64,000 nt of DNA from Balanoglossus misakiensis (Eukaryota > Hemichordata): contig CM082590.2 of NCBI GenBank assembly GCA_040954595.2, positions 4,402,001 to 4,466,000 of the forward strand. Reading direction: 5' to 3'. Below, in pieces: positions 33,799 to 46,460 of this stretch. How positions within the stretch are numbered: position 1 is the first letter of the stretch; every line of letters starts with the position of its first letter. The notes under the pieces were generated by a model, which was not told where the DNA came from, did not search any database, and worked only from the letters and a program-made list of their open reading frames with translations. A program made the translations under genes and the position numbers.

Positions 33799-35470
33799 CC
33801 TATCCTGATTTGTACAATGAAAGTAGCTTGAGTACTGTTTTTTTCAGGATGTATAGACATTTGAATTCCCCATGCTATAGTACATTATTTTTTTTGAAAT
33901 GTAGACAAGAAGTTATAAAACTGTAATTATGAAAAATAATGTCAGTGCCCCATAGGCTTTACACTGTAGACAACAGGGTGTCATAGGTTAGAATTTTGGA
34001 AAGTAAGAAAACATGTTGTTTAAAGCTTGTTATTTTCAGAGTGTGTAAAGAACATGATGGGATACTCCATACAATACCAGTAGCTATTGAGTCAAAATAG
34101 GTAATTCATATATCTCACAATGACATTTTTGTTATATTGTCATGTGTTTGCAAAGTTGCTTTAAACACCTAGCATCATCCAATTTAAAAAACGTTTTCTG
34201 TTTTGAAAAGGGTATAAAAAACTACATAACAGAATGAAGAATCAAATTGATAGTGTTAGGAATAAGAAAACCGCATTGTTCCAAGAAAGGCGCTGTCAAT
34301 CGACAAAGTAGACAATGCTGTTTGACCCCTTTTAATTATCACCCAAAATTTACATTGTTTGTACCACTCTGGTTTCTTGTTTATTCAGCAATGAAGTTCT
34401 CACTTTAACAATATATTAAATACATAATGTTCTTTATAATACATATGAAACAGTTTTCAAATCGGATGATTCTAAGTGTTTAAACCAACTTTGCAAACAT
34501 ATATTGCAATATAACAAAAATGTCATTGTCAGATTTATGAATTGCCTATTTTGACTCAATACCAATTGGCATTACTCTTCATGTAACAACTTTAAAAAAC
34601 ATGTATGGAGTATCCCATCATGTTCTTAACACATTCTGAAAATAACAAGCATTAAACAACATGTTTTCTTACATTCATAAATTTTTACCTATGACACCCT
34701 GTTTTCTACATTGTAAAGCCTATTGTTCACTAACATTTTGTTTCATAATTATACTTTTATAACTTCTTGTCTACATTGTCTCATTTAGAGTGGGCCGATC
34801 TTTAAAGTGTAATCTGTTTTGAAATCGTCCACTACGGCTCTAAAACATATTAAAGACCTGATGTGGTATCCTTAAGAATAAATTAATATTTGTGCCAATA
34901 AAAAATTGATGTCTAAGTGATTCTTTTGTTTTTATGCATGTTAAAGAATAGTACAAATGATAAAATATAAGACCCTACCCTAAGATATACAATAAAGGAG
35001 ATTAAGTACTGATTTTTTCATGAATAATAGACATATAAATTCTCTATTCTGGAGTACATTAATATTTAATCAATGTAGACAAGAAGTTTTAAAAGTATAA
35101 TTATGAAACAAAATGTTTGTGCCCCATAGGCTTAACACTGTAGAAAACCAGGTGTCATAGGTAAAAATTTAGGAAAGTAAGAAAACATGTTGTTTAAAGC
35201 TTGTTATTTTCAGAGACTGTAAAGAACATGATGGGATACTCCATACATTTTTTTTAAAGTTGTTACCTGTACAGTAATGCCAGTAGCTATTGATACAAAC
35301 TAGGTAATTCATAAATCTCACATGGACATTTTCGTTATATTGCCACTTTATTTTTGGCACACCAGTTGATTTATTCTTGAAGATTTCACATCAGGTCTTG
35401 AATATGTTTTAGAGTAGTGATTGGCGATCTCCAAACAGGGTACACTTTTAAGATCGACCTACTCCAAGTG
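33799..35470. repeat. Composite repeat R, right part, with inverted piece
   Basis: 33799-34130 continues the interrupted R copy (compare 8916-9275). It runs on to about 34410 into a ~300-bp segment containing CCAAGAAAGGCGCTGTCAATC and GTACCACTCTGGTTTCTT, which also occurs inverted at 40127-40437. 34500-34790 is R in reverse orientation. 34775-35470 is forward again, starting at GAGTGGGCCGATCTTTAAA. No gene. Confidence 0.8.
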
Positions 35471-35785
35471 TGTAAGATCTGATTTAATAACATGCATCCA
35501 CTGTTCATGTAATACATGGGCACGTTTAAATTAGGGACCAGTGTTTATCACTTACCCTTAGCTTCATTTCTCTTCATGATTGCATTGGTTCATTTCCTGT
35601 AGATTATTGTGCATGTTACAACAGATTGACTTCAAAAGTACTGCATTTTTAAAGTCGCCAGTACTTAGGAAGTACACCTATTGGACAGCACTTTAAACCA
35701 CTGCATCTTCTTCAAAACATGTATATATTTATTGAGTGCATGTGAGTGTGTGTCAGTGTTATGATAATATTAATTATAATTATAA
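35471..35785. other. Short unique stretch before the satellite
   Basis: Nothing recognised; it leads into AT-rich TAATTATAATTATAATG and then the satellite. Confidence 0.5.
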
Positions 35786-37505
35786 TGTTACAGAGACATT
35801 ATAAATAAATAAGTACATTGAAAATGATCTGTTGAAAAGTATTCATATTACATTACAACATTACAAATATTAAATAAGTGACTTAATAATAATGCTTTTC
35901 AAAAAAATATGTTACAGAGACCTTATAAATAAATAAGTACATTGAAAATTATCTGTTGAAAAGTATACGTATTACATTACAACATTACAAATATTAAATA
36001 AGTGACTTAATAATAATGCTTTTCAAAAAAATATGTTACAGAGACATTATAAATAAATAAGGACATTGAAAATAATCTGTTGAAAAGTATACGTATTACA
36101 TTACAACATTACAAATATTAAATAAGTGACTTAATAATAATGCTTTTCAAAAAAATATGTTACAGAGACCTTATAAATAAATAAGTACATTGAAAATGAT
36201 CTGTTGAAAAGTATTCATATTACATTACAACATTACAAATATTAAATAAGTGACTTAATAATAATGCTTTTCAAAAAAATATGTTACAGAGACATTATAA
36301 ATAAATAAGTACATTGAAAATAATCTGTTGAAAAGTATACGTATTACATTACAACATTACAAATATTAAAAAAGTGACTTAATAATAATGCTTTTCAAAA
36401 AAATATGTTACAGAGACCTTATAAATAAATAAGTACATTGAAAATGATCTGTTGAAAAGTATACGTATTACATTACAACATAAAACAAATATTAAATAAG
36501 TGACTTAAAAAAATGTTTTTCAAAAAGATATGTTACAGAGACATTATAAATAAATAAGTACATTGAAAATAATCTGTTGAAAAGTATTCATATTACATTA
36601 CAACATTACAAATATTAAATAAGTGACTTAATAATAATGCTTTTCAAAAAAATATGTTACAGAGACCTTATAAATAAATAAGTACATTGAAAATTATCTG
36701 TTGAAAAGTATACGTATTACATTACAACATTACAAATATTAAATAAGTGACTTAATAATAATGCTTTTCAAAAAAATATGTTACAGAGACATTATAAATA
36801 AATAAGGACATTGAAAATAATCTGTTGAAAAGTATACGTATTACATTACAACATTACAAATATTAAATAAGTGACTTAATAATAATGCTTTTCAAAAAAA
36901 TATGTTACAGAGACCTTATAAATAAATAAGTACATTGAAAATGATCTGTTGAAAAGTATTCATATTACATTACAACATTACAAATATTAAATAAGTGACT
37001 TAATAATAATGCTTTTCAAAAAAATATGTTACAGAGACATTATAAATAAATAAGTACATTGAAAATAATCTGTTGAAAAGTATACGTATTACATTACAAC
37101 ATTACAAATATTAAATAAGTGACTTAATAATAATGCTTTTCAAAAAAATATGTTACAGAGACCTTATAAATAAATAAGTACATTGAAAATGATCTGTTGA
37201 AAAGTATACGTATTACATTACAACATAAAACAAATATTAAATAAGTGACTTAAAAAAATGTTTTTCAAAAAGATATGTTACAGAGACATTATAAATAAAT
37301 AAGTACATTGAAAATAATCTGTTGAAAAGTATACGTATTACATTACAACATTACACATATTAAATAAGTGACTTAAAAAAATGTTTTTCAAAATAATATG
37401 TTACAGAGACATTATAAATAAATAAGTACATTGAAAATGATCTGTCGAAAAATATAAATTCTACAATACAACATATTACAAATATTAAATAAGTTCAAAA
37501 CAATA
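35786..37505. repeat. 124-bp satellite array with 6-unit higher-order repeat
   Basis: About 14 units of 124 bp, each starting TGTTACAGAGAC(A/C)TTATAAAT. Unit variants (ACATT versus ACCTT, AAGGACATT, TATTCAT versus TATACGT, CATAAAACAAAT) recur in the same order every six units. Marker units start at 35786, 36531 and 37276, which are exactly 745 bp apart. The array ends in degenerate units just before the minus-strand recombinase relic. Confidence 0.95.
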
Positions 37506-37557
37506 TATAACAAAGACATTTAATATGTAAGAATACGTGTGTGTATATGTGTGTTTG

Positions 37558-40100
37558 TTAGTTTGTCTTTGAAGTTGCTTTTTCTCTCTTATCCACCCTA
37601 TTAATTCTGTCCTTTCTTATTCTTAATTGACAAACGGACACAGTTTCAAATTTGTTTGGTTGAGAATTCCGCCATTTCATCAGCCAAAGTTGGGTTGTCT
37701 TCTTGTACTTTTCAACATCTTTGCTGCTAACTTTACCAACTGCTATCTCTTCTGCAAACATTTCTTCAATGGCTTGCTAAAAGTGTGACGGCCGTGATTA
37801 ATACTTTGGCCTGAAGTTTGACTTATATTGTCCCCCCCCCCCTGTACCAGGGCTGCCAGTCATCTCCACACCACCCTCATCTGTATTGTCAACAAAAGGC
37901 CAGTTTTGAAAACAACTGATTTGGGCGGTGGTCAATGCTGGGTGGTGCTATGCTTCCCACTGAACTCTCATCATTTTCATATTGCTCAGTTGCACCCACT
38001 TTCATTTTTTCTCTTCCATTTTTTTATTCGCATCTATCTTGGGACACAATTAACGCGTTGAATAGGTAACACTCGCAGATTCCTGCACACCTATTGTCAT
38101 GGCATAAAAAGATGCCTGTGTGCGGGAACTATGTGCCATGTGTGACGCGAGGGGGCACTGCAAGATCAGGATCGTTCAGCAAAACGTATGTAACGGTGGA
38201 TTTGCGTAAAATTGTTGTGGTCAGTTCTTTTGAACTGACATCCACGAATCGTCAGGCAGCTCTCAGCGCCTTCGCGAACAAACTCGTGTTAAAATCCCCG
38301 CCATGATACATCCCGAACAACCTGGTAGAGTTATCATTCCCCCACCCCTCACAAAAGGGTAATGCGTGTTCAATATACATCATAGCCTGTTTATACAGTG
38401 TAGACGAGAAAACAATTCTCGTGGGCTGTGATGTTACTGAAGTTTTATGTGCCGAATTGACACAACCAACCCCTTGTCAGTCTCATTGGCTGCTCTAACA
38501 TCCCCAACTGTTATGTTTTTATAGGCACAATTTCTTTGCGCATTGTCTAGGACTAGTTGCACCATAATGTGGCCTGACATTAAGTACAAATCTTCTCGTG
38601 AAACCCCTTGTCAGTCTCTTTAGCTGCTCTAACATCCCCAACTGTGAGGTTTTTATAGGCACAATTTCTTTGTGCATTGTCTAGGACTAGTTGCACCGTA
38701 ATGTGGCCAGACATTACGCACAAATCTTCTCGTGAAACCCCTTGTCAGTCTCTTTAGCTGCTCTAACATCTTCAACAATTATGTTTTTATAGGCACAATT
38801 TCTTTGCGCATTGTCTAGGACTAGTTGCACCATAATGTGGCCTGACATTAAGTACAAATCTTCTCGTGAAACCCCTTGTCAATCTCTTTGGCTGCTCTAA
38901 CATCCCCAACTGTGAGGTTTTTATAGGCACAATTTCTTTGTGCATTGTCTAGGACTAGTTGCAACTAGATTCTCTGTGAGAGAGTCTAAGCTGCACCATA
39001 ATGTGGCCTGACATTAAGCAAAAATCTTCTCGTGAAACGCTTGGTCTGCCCTCCCCCACACAGCTAAACTCCACAAAAGCCCTGTTGGCGTGGATCGCCA
39101 CTTCGCACACCTCATAGGATGAAATCTCCTCAGGAGTCAATATCTTTTCCTGTTCTGCATCATAAAAAACACTTCTTCTTAATGTTACTTCTTTTGTCAG
39201 ACTCTGAGCCCAACGTCTACTATGATCTATTATCTGGCGTGCATTTTTAATAAAACCATTATGTTCTGAATCGAGAAAACGATAAAGTCTCAAAGAAAAA
39301 TATATGACCGAACTGTTGAAACTTCATAAGGCTTGAGCATGGCTTCAAGACATTCCCTGACTTTTCCCTTTTCACTCAAACCTTCCACCCCCCCACCCTT
39401 CCCAAACAGACTCAACCAGTTTTTCAGCCTGAGCTGGATGCTGGATGGCTGCTTTCCCAAAATTTCTCCCCCCACCCATTCCCTGTATCCACTTTTTAAA
39501 ATCAGTTATAAGAATATTTTCTGTGCTTTCCATCACCCCCTACCCTCTTTCTCTCTTATTTCTGCCTCCAATTCTCCGTCTGTTTCAATAACCCCCACCC
39601 CTATCTCGCCTTCTGAATCACTTCTATTTTCTGATTCGAAATCTCTTTCTCTTTCACTAACCCTCTCCCCCATATCACCATCACTTTTATTATTTCTGAC
39701 TTCTAAAGATCTCTTCCCCCCTTCCCTACTACTTTATTTTGCGATCTTCCTGCCCTACATTGCCCTTTTTCCTGTGCTGTGTAATGTATTCCCTTTTGAG
39801 TCGCAATGCAACTCCAGAAGTTTGGGCCAGTAGTATTTTGTATTTGGCGTGTCTGTTGTGAACGTTATGCAGGTGATGGTCCATTCTTTTTTTTACTTTT
39901 TTATTACACTTGTCGAATGGACATGTTTTATACAGTCGCCCGCTCCCGTGTTCTTTAGACAGCTGTTTGCGCTGAATTTTGCATTTTGTTTCAGCATCAC
40001 CATACTTATGCCATTGAATGAAGTGGCGTTTGAGATTGAAAATTTGCCACTTACATTCGGGGCATGTCATCTTTGTACGCTTGTTTTGTTGATGACCCAT
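37558..40100 (-). pseudogene. Second Crypton-like tyrosine recombinase gene (decayed)
   Basis: The same architecture as the gene at 20.4 kb, read on the minus strand. From the ATG at 40100, two C2H2-like fingers occur (CPECKW..FIQWH, then CPFDKC..HNVH). A Ser-rich acidic linker follows, then a helical segment with STVRSYIF (about 39300). Next comes a core-binding-like region (38955-39293) and a catalytic domain with LDNAQRNCAYKN (box I Arg), AHKT (Lys, near 38448) and LRKSTVT (box II Arg, near 38205). The C-terminal domain lies at 37558-37761. The frame is broken at a T run near 39295, by stops in the catalytic domain, and by a tandem expansion at 38470-39038. The final His..Tyr region is not recognisable, so this copy cannot be active. 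Confidence 0.7.
38470..39038 (-). repeat. 134-bp tandem expansion inside the recombinase catalytic domain
   Basis: Four units of 134 bp, starting CCCCTTGTCA at 38470, 38604, 38738 and 38872 on the plus strand. On the minus strand each covers the box I region (MVQLVLDNAQ and following). 134 is not a multiple of three, so each unit changes frame. The unit nearest the intact coding side also carries a ~32-bp insertion with a small dyad (AGATTCTCTGTGAGAGAGTCT). Confidence 0.85.
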
Positions 40101-40126
40101 ACGCGTACCAGATACACCAAACTGTT

Positions 40127-40437
40127 TGTTAAAGTGTGAACTTCATTGCTGCATAAATAAAGAAACCAGAGTGGTACAAACAATGTCCATTTTGGGTGAT
40201 AATATATGCTGTTAAAGGGGTCAAACACCATTGTCTACTTTGTTGATTGACAGCGCCTTTCTTGGAACAATGCGGTTTCCTTATTCCTAACACTATCAAT
40301 TTGATTCTTCAATCTGTTCTGTAGTTTTTCATGCCCTTTTCATAACAGAAAAAGGTTTTTAAATTTGACAATGCTAAGAATTTAAAGCAACTTTGCAAAC
40401 ATATGGCAATATAACAAAAATGTCATTGTGAGATATA
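40127..40437 (-). repeat. End segment of repeat R, upstream of the minus-strand recombinase
   Basis: Inverted match to 34104-34410: CTCTGGTTTCTT, AAGAAAGGCGCTGTCAATC and TCACAATGACATTTTTGTTATA in that order on the minus strand. The match stops about 25 bp before the ATG at 40100. It therefore occupies the place of the gene's promoter and 5' leader. Confidence 0.85.
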
Positions 40438-40915
40438 TGAATTGGCAAAACAAGAAAAGTGGGGTGGGGGTGGGCATGGGAGGGGGTGTCCCTCTCCCAC
40501 ATAAGAAAATGTTGTAAAATATGTAGTGCAAAGTTGCATTTTAATGAACTCAAAAGCAAATTAACTCAATGTTAGGGAGGACAAATTTTAATTTTGCCAC
40601 TCCACTCAAAGTAAGCATCGGGTTGGGGTGGCAAGAAGTCTGCCCTGGTACACTAGACAAACCTGCGAAAAAATGAAATGTGGCGGAGAATGAAGGGGGT
40701 GGCTGTGGGAGGGGGCACCCCCTCCCACATTAGAAAATTTTGTAAAATAAAGGGCGCGAAAATGCAATTTTATGGACTTAAAAGCAAAAGTTCGGTGGCA
40801 AAAGTATGTGACCCCCCCTAAACTTTAAAAAACCCAGATGACCCCCCTTTTGGACTTCAAAATTTAAGTGACCCCCCTGGATTTTGCCGCCCCCCCCCCC
40901 CGGCCGTAAAAACTG
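40438..40915. repeat. G-rich repeat with GGGGGCACCCCCTCCCAC
   Basis: Two diverged tandem units, around 40460-40640 and 40690-40860, each with GTGGGAGGGGG(C/T)... followed by AAAATTTTGTAAAATA. An inverted relative is at about 60900-61270. Non-coding. Confidence 0.65.
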
Positions 40916-41924
40916 AATGGTCCCCTAGATCGGAGATACCCTTCAGACCAATGGTCACAAACCACGGCCTCTTTACGGCAACAGTTGAAGCCAGAAGAGG
41001 ATTCGCGTTCCAAGTTAAACTCACTCACAGCCCCTCTCGCCGCCCACGCAGACCTATACATGTCATCTATATCACTCGACCAACACCGGTGTTATCTTCA
41101 TGTATCGAGTGCCTTACCTTTGCTAAACTGTTGAGGGCGCGTCAATGTGCAACATGTAAAGATCCTAGTCTCGGTTACCCAGACTCCTCTGCTTCATCTG
41201 CTGCTCTCCAGAAAAGAGTCTGGGGAAATGCTATAGAACGATTTGTAAAACAAAATGGCCGCTGTCAGGCTTTCCATCAGCCGCTGATTGGCTGATTTGT
41301 CAGTATGACCTGGGTCACTGCAACTCGACTATACTAAAATGGCGATGTAACATGTAGTAAGTGACTCTTGGCAATGTGTGAGTTGTTGTCTTGTCACATC
41401 AAGAGACTGGTACTTGTTGGTTGTTGTGAACATTTTAGTTGAGTTACAGGTTTTAAGCCGATTTTTTTGTAAACATTTTCTTGTAAATTTTCCATGCACT
41501 AAATTTTTCTTGCACGACTAGGATTCACTTTTTTTCAGAAAATATGGCCCATTAACTGATTATTTGACATTCACAGTTTGACTCTTCCATTTTAATGATG
41601 TGATTTTGAGGTTTAAGTATAATAATAATATTTATTTCGCCAGAAAAACATAATGGACTGATCAGTTTCTTCAGCCTGGGGTGGATTCTATTTTGTTGAT
41701 ATCATAAAGTGACTAACCACCCCCTCATTGAATATTGAAAAGTGGGTGAGCACCTGTGACCGCCATCACCTGATTCCAAAACAGGATGACCAGTATTCAT
41801 AAAATTTTCAGCCAATATTGATTTTATTGCTGTTATCAACGCTCTCTCAGTGGTACAAAGTAAAGGAGTATGTATGATATTTGTGACAACACATGACCAC
41901 TATAAAATGAATTCATAAATTTGA
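40916..41924. other. Non-coding stretch with CpG-richer start
   Basis: 40916-41350 is less AT-rich than its surroundings. It contains CTGATTGGCTGA (a CCAAT-type box) and AAAATGGCCGC, so a promoter is possible. No coding exon is recognised. The phrase ACTAAAATGGCGATGTAA recurs in similar form near 59430. The remainder is AT-rich without features. Confidence 0.35.
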
Positions 41925-44900
41925 CCTTCCAGCTAGGTTGTTTGGGACTGTATGTACATGAAGAATTGTTGTTGTGGATATTCCGATCCGTGGAATCCGT
42001 TTTGAAATTAATTGTAATACAAACAACCTATTCAGCTTGTAATAAGATTAAATTTAATTTGGGTCTTAAAGATTAAATACATATATATTGTTTATTGTTT
42101 TGGATTTATGGCATACCGAAACCACTCAACACATTTTATAGCACAGGATGTTTTAGGTGGTAGAGAAATACTCTGCCATTCAAACACACAATAAATCAAG
42201 CAGGACAGAAACACTTCTCAACCAGATCGCGATAAAGTCAGGATTATCATGAGCTAGAATTCATAAAGCTGTTTTGCATTCAACATATTGACGTAAATTA
42301 TACCCCCACCCCCTTGTACAGTTTCTGCGTTGCCAGAAGAGACCATGTTTTATTTCTCATATTTAGAATTAATCAATCATTCATCGGCCAGTTACAGAGT
42401 TGATGAAACGGAGCCAATCAGAATTTACGTCTCACAAATGTGTTCACATATAAATTAAACCGTTACTTGTCCAGTACTATTCTATTTTGACTGCAGATCG
42501 CTGTCTTATGTGAATGTTGCATGATTGATTTGGGGTTTTGTGCTACTACCGCATTGATAACAGCGTCACTATCCATGGTTTATTGCTGTCCATCACTGCC
42601 TTGCACAAATGGATTTCAACTGAAACCACTCGACGTCATTTATTGCAACTAGTGTTTACCTTTACACACACAAAATACCCATGCTGTAAACTATCAGCAT
42701 AAAGTTTGTCTAAATTTACAGTCAGTCAGGAATTATCGTGAGCTACAGGTCATACAGCTGTTTGGCAAAATATTGTCGCAACAATGGCCCCTTTAGAGCA
42801 CTACATCTTCGTTTTAAAATCTCGAATAAATTCAAGAATCCTTGTTGCAACTCCCACAAACAAACTAATAATTGTAACATTAGCTGACTTTAATCTTGAA
42901 CTGAATACATTCAACATAGAATTCTGAATGACACGCCGTCAACGCCACTGGACACCGACCTGCATACACGGTCAGAAAACTAGCTGAATGACAGAGCAAA
43001 CAACTTTGATAACAACGCCGCTTTGCAAGGTTTATTGCTGTCCACGCCTGCCTCGCACAAATGGAATTCAACCGAAACCACTCGACAACATTTATTGCAA
43101 CTAGTGTTTACCTTTACAAACACAAAATACCCCAGCTGTAAACTATAAGCATAAAAAGTTTAAGTCTAAAAATGTTCTTCTCTATAAAAAACAAGTATGA
43201 ATTTTATCAGCTCTCTTGTAATGCATATTGTTGATTATTTTGTACCTATATATGTTGGAATGTATTAGCATAGCGGGGGGGGGTCATTCCTGGACTTTGG
43301 AGATATTACAAAAATGGGGAAGATAAATTCAGCACAAATGGGGGGGGGGTGATGAGGCTCTCAAATCTAGAATTTGTGAGGTTAGACATGTTCGAAGAAA
43401 GGAAATTGACACAAGACCACAATACACGCACTGATAAAAACAGCGGTATAAGACCTAACATTGACCAGTTGTCAAAAAAATGTCGGTCAATTGTATTGCT
43501 CTTATCAATAGAGAATGGCCTTCTTACATGTTGGAGTCAGTGAGACTCCATGTGTACCAGTGTCCAGTGTGTAATTGTTATCAGCACTGCTCAACTGCAT
43601 TCATACTTTTAGAATTAAAACTTTAACTTTGACTATGGTTCCTATTAGCCAACATCGAATGAATTGTTGTTCATATCAGCGCGTTCACACTCTTTCATGT
43701 ACTATGTAAAGAAGTGTAAATGACATCCCTGTCCACACAAGACCACTATAAAAGTCATAAGTTTGGCCTTCCATTCATGAGGATTATGTGACTTGTTTTA
43801 GGTATTGTTGTTTTCGATATTCTGGTGGTTTAGTTTGAAGTTTATTGGTATGCTGTCTGTTCAGTTTGGTATGTACAGGTACGTATCAGAAGCAATTTAC
43901 TTTGGGTCGTAAAGATTAAATACTGTTTGTTCTATTGGCTTTACGCGTATAGACTTTGACGGAAACCACTCCACACACTTAATATATAGCACAGGGTGTT
44001 TGTTTAGTCGGCAGAAAAACACTCCACCACAATCAAGTAGCTACAAACATTGTTTTCAGCAAGATCGCGATAATCTCAGGTGAGCCACAGGTCATACAGC
44101 TGTTTGACAAAATATTGTCGCAACCATGGCCCCTTCAGAGCAACAGTTTCTGAGTTGCCAAACGAGGCCGTCGTTTATTTCGCATGTTTTTAAAGTCTAG
44201 GGCCGGTCAAAATGGTCATATTTATTTAAACAGGAATAAACGATGTCATGTCCACGAATACTCTTTTTTCCTCAAAGAGGGCAAATCAAAATCCAAAAAC
44301 ATTGGGCCGTGTGTAAATGCACATTATCGTAAAGGGGCATGCATGCGATAACAGAAAAAACATGGAGACTAAAGTTATAAACTAAAAAACTAATAAACTA
44401 AAAAACAACAACATCAATCTAGAATTTGTGAGCTGAGACATGTTTAAAGAAGGGCAATTGACACGTCACCCACAACAAACGCACTGATAAGAACAACAGT
44501 ATATTCAACTGAAACCACTCGACGTCATTTATTGCAACCAGTGTTGGATTATGCACACACAATAGAACCGCGGCTGTCCAGATAAAAATAAATATATACA
44601 GTTTTGTAAGTCTGATTTCCCCTCTCTATAACATAAAAGTATGAGTTTGTATTCCCATCAATTATCTGGCAATGTTAATTGTTAATTCGTGTAGAAATAT
44701 ATCTTCTGGACTATATTATCGTAAACGGGCATGCATGCGATAACAGAAAAAACCATGGATACTAAAGTTATTTACTAAAAAACTACTAAACTGAAAAAAA
44801 TCAACATCTGGAATTTGTGAGCTGAGACGTGTTTAAAGAAGGGCAATTGACACGTCGCCCACAACACACGCACCGATAAGAAAAACAGTATAAGACCCAC

Positions 44901-46164
44901 GTTGATAAAAGTTTAGACGGTTCAGCGTAAGTTTGGATTTCTAATCCTGTACTACTGTTGTCCTCCCTCTTGTCGCTACCAAGTCAATCGGATTCAACGC
45001 CCTCCTATGTGCAACGAAGATAACTGTTTTTATTACTCAACTGCTTCCAACAGTATAAGACCCACGTTAGCAAATATTTTTAGGCAAACATTGGCCAGTT
45101 GGCATAAAACTGTCGATCAATTTTATTGCTCTTGTCAACAGAGAATGGCCTTCACCCGCATCTGATTACATGTTGGAGTCGGTGAGACTCCATGTGTACC
45201 AGTGTCTTGTGTGTAATTGCTATCAGCACCGCTCAACTGCATTCAGACTTTTTAAATTAAAACTTCAACTTTGACTATTGTTCCTAATTACCAACATCGA
45301 TTGAAGTGTTGTTCATATCAGTGCATTCACACTCACTCATGTACTAAGTAAAGAAGTGTAAATGACATCCCTGTCCACACAAGAACATAAGTTTGGCCTT
45401 CCATTCATGAGGTTTCTGTGACTATTCTTTAGGTATTGCTGTTCTAGGTATTTTTTTGATAATCCGATGGTTTACTTTGAAGTTTATTGGTATGCTGTCT
45501 GTTCAGCTTGGTATGTACATGTACGTAGCAGAAGCAATTTACTTTGGGTCTTTAAGATTAAATACTGTGTGTTCTATTGGCTTTATGCGTATAGACTTTG
45601 ACGGAAACCACTCAACACACTTAATATATAGCACAGGGTGTTTGTTTAGTCGGCAGAAAAACACTCCACCACAATCAAGTATCTACAAACATTTTTTCAA
45701 CCAGATAGCGATAAAGTCAGGAATTATCATGAACTACAGCTGTTTGGAAAAATATTGTCGCAACCATGGCCCCTTGAGAGCAACAGTTTCTGAGTTGCCA
45801 AAAGAGGTCGTGGTTTATTTCGCATGTTTCGAATTATACTAGTTTAGTATCTAGCCGTATTTTGTCCGCTTTGCTTTCAAAATTATGTCTAGAGTCATGC
45901 ATGCTACTACATGCCACTGGCCCAATAAAACCTGGGAATTGTGATGTAACTAGCGTCCCTCTGAAGTCAATCCCAGACTGTTTTTCCTAGGATTGGACAA
46001 ATGATATACATGTGTGTAATTAAGGATGGATAATTTTTTTTATTTCAAATTAGCCCCACCTTCACTATAATCTAACGCCCAATCACCAGTGTTCAGGATA
46101 TGTGATTGACTACAAGGAGGTGCTAGTTACATCACAACTCCTGGACTATTCCAGCGCTGGCGAA

Positions 46165-46460
46165 ATGGAACCAATCAGAACGTGCGTCTCATAAGTGTAT
46201 CGAAATGCAAATTTTAACCGTTACTTCGCCTTGCCGATTGGTATTATTTTTTTTCTACTGCAGATCGCTGTCCTGCATGAGTGTTGCGTGATTGATGGTG
46301 ATTGGCTGCTCTGTTTCGGCCTTGGTGTAAATAACAGTCGAGGAGTGACCGTGTGTAAATGCATGTGCCCGTGTCCGCTTATTATCCGGAGACTTCAGTG
46401 GAGTCGCTCAGGTCTGACTGTCAAAAGGACACCGCTCGAAAAAGTATGCAGTAAATCATG
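46165..46460 (+). repeat. Module A, promoter-like copy
   Basis: Contains CCAATCAGAA, then the octamer ATGCAAAT, then a pyrimidine-rich stretch ending CTGCAG/ATCGCTGTC that resembles a splice acceptor. The stretch to 46460 is highly similar to 52881-53080 (GTCGAGGAGTGACCGTGTG, TTATTATCCGGAGAC). Conservation of the part after the putative acceptor might indicate a transcribed non-coding exon. The open frame at 46195-46461 lacks recognisable motifs. Confidence 0.45.

Noticed and set aside
35786-37505. CRISPR-like array
   Set aside because: Units are contiguous 124-bp repeats without spacers in eukaryotic DNA; this is a satellite.
39333-39833. 166-codon plus-strand open frame rich in Ser, Pro and Leu
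   Set aside because: It is antisense to the Ser/acidic linker of the minus-strand recombinase; its composition is explained by that.
42880-43071. Short Cys-rich minus-strand frame repeated at 49643-49834
   Set aside because: It recurs only because module C is duplicated; the third copy at about 48.5 kb does not preserve it and no domain is visible.
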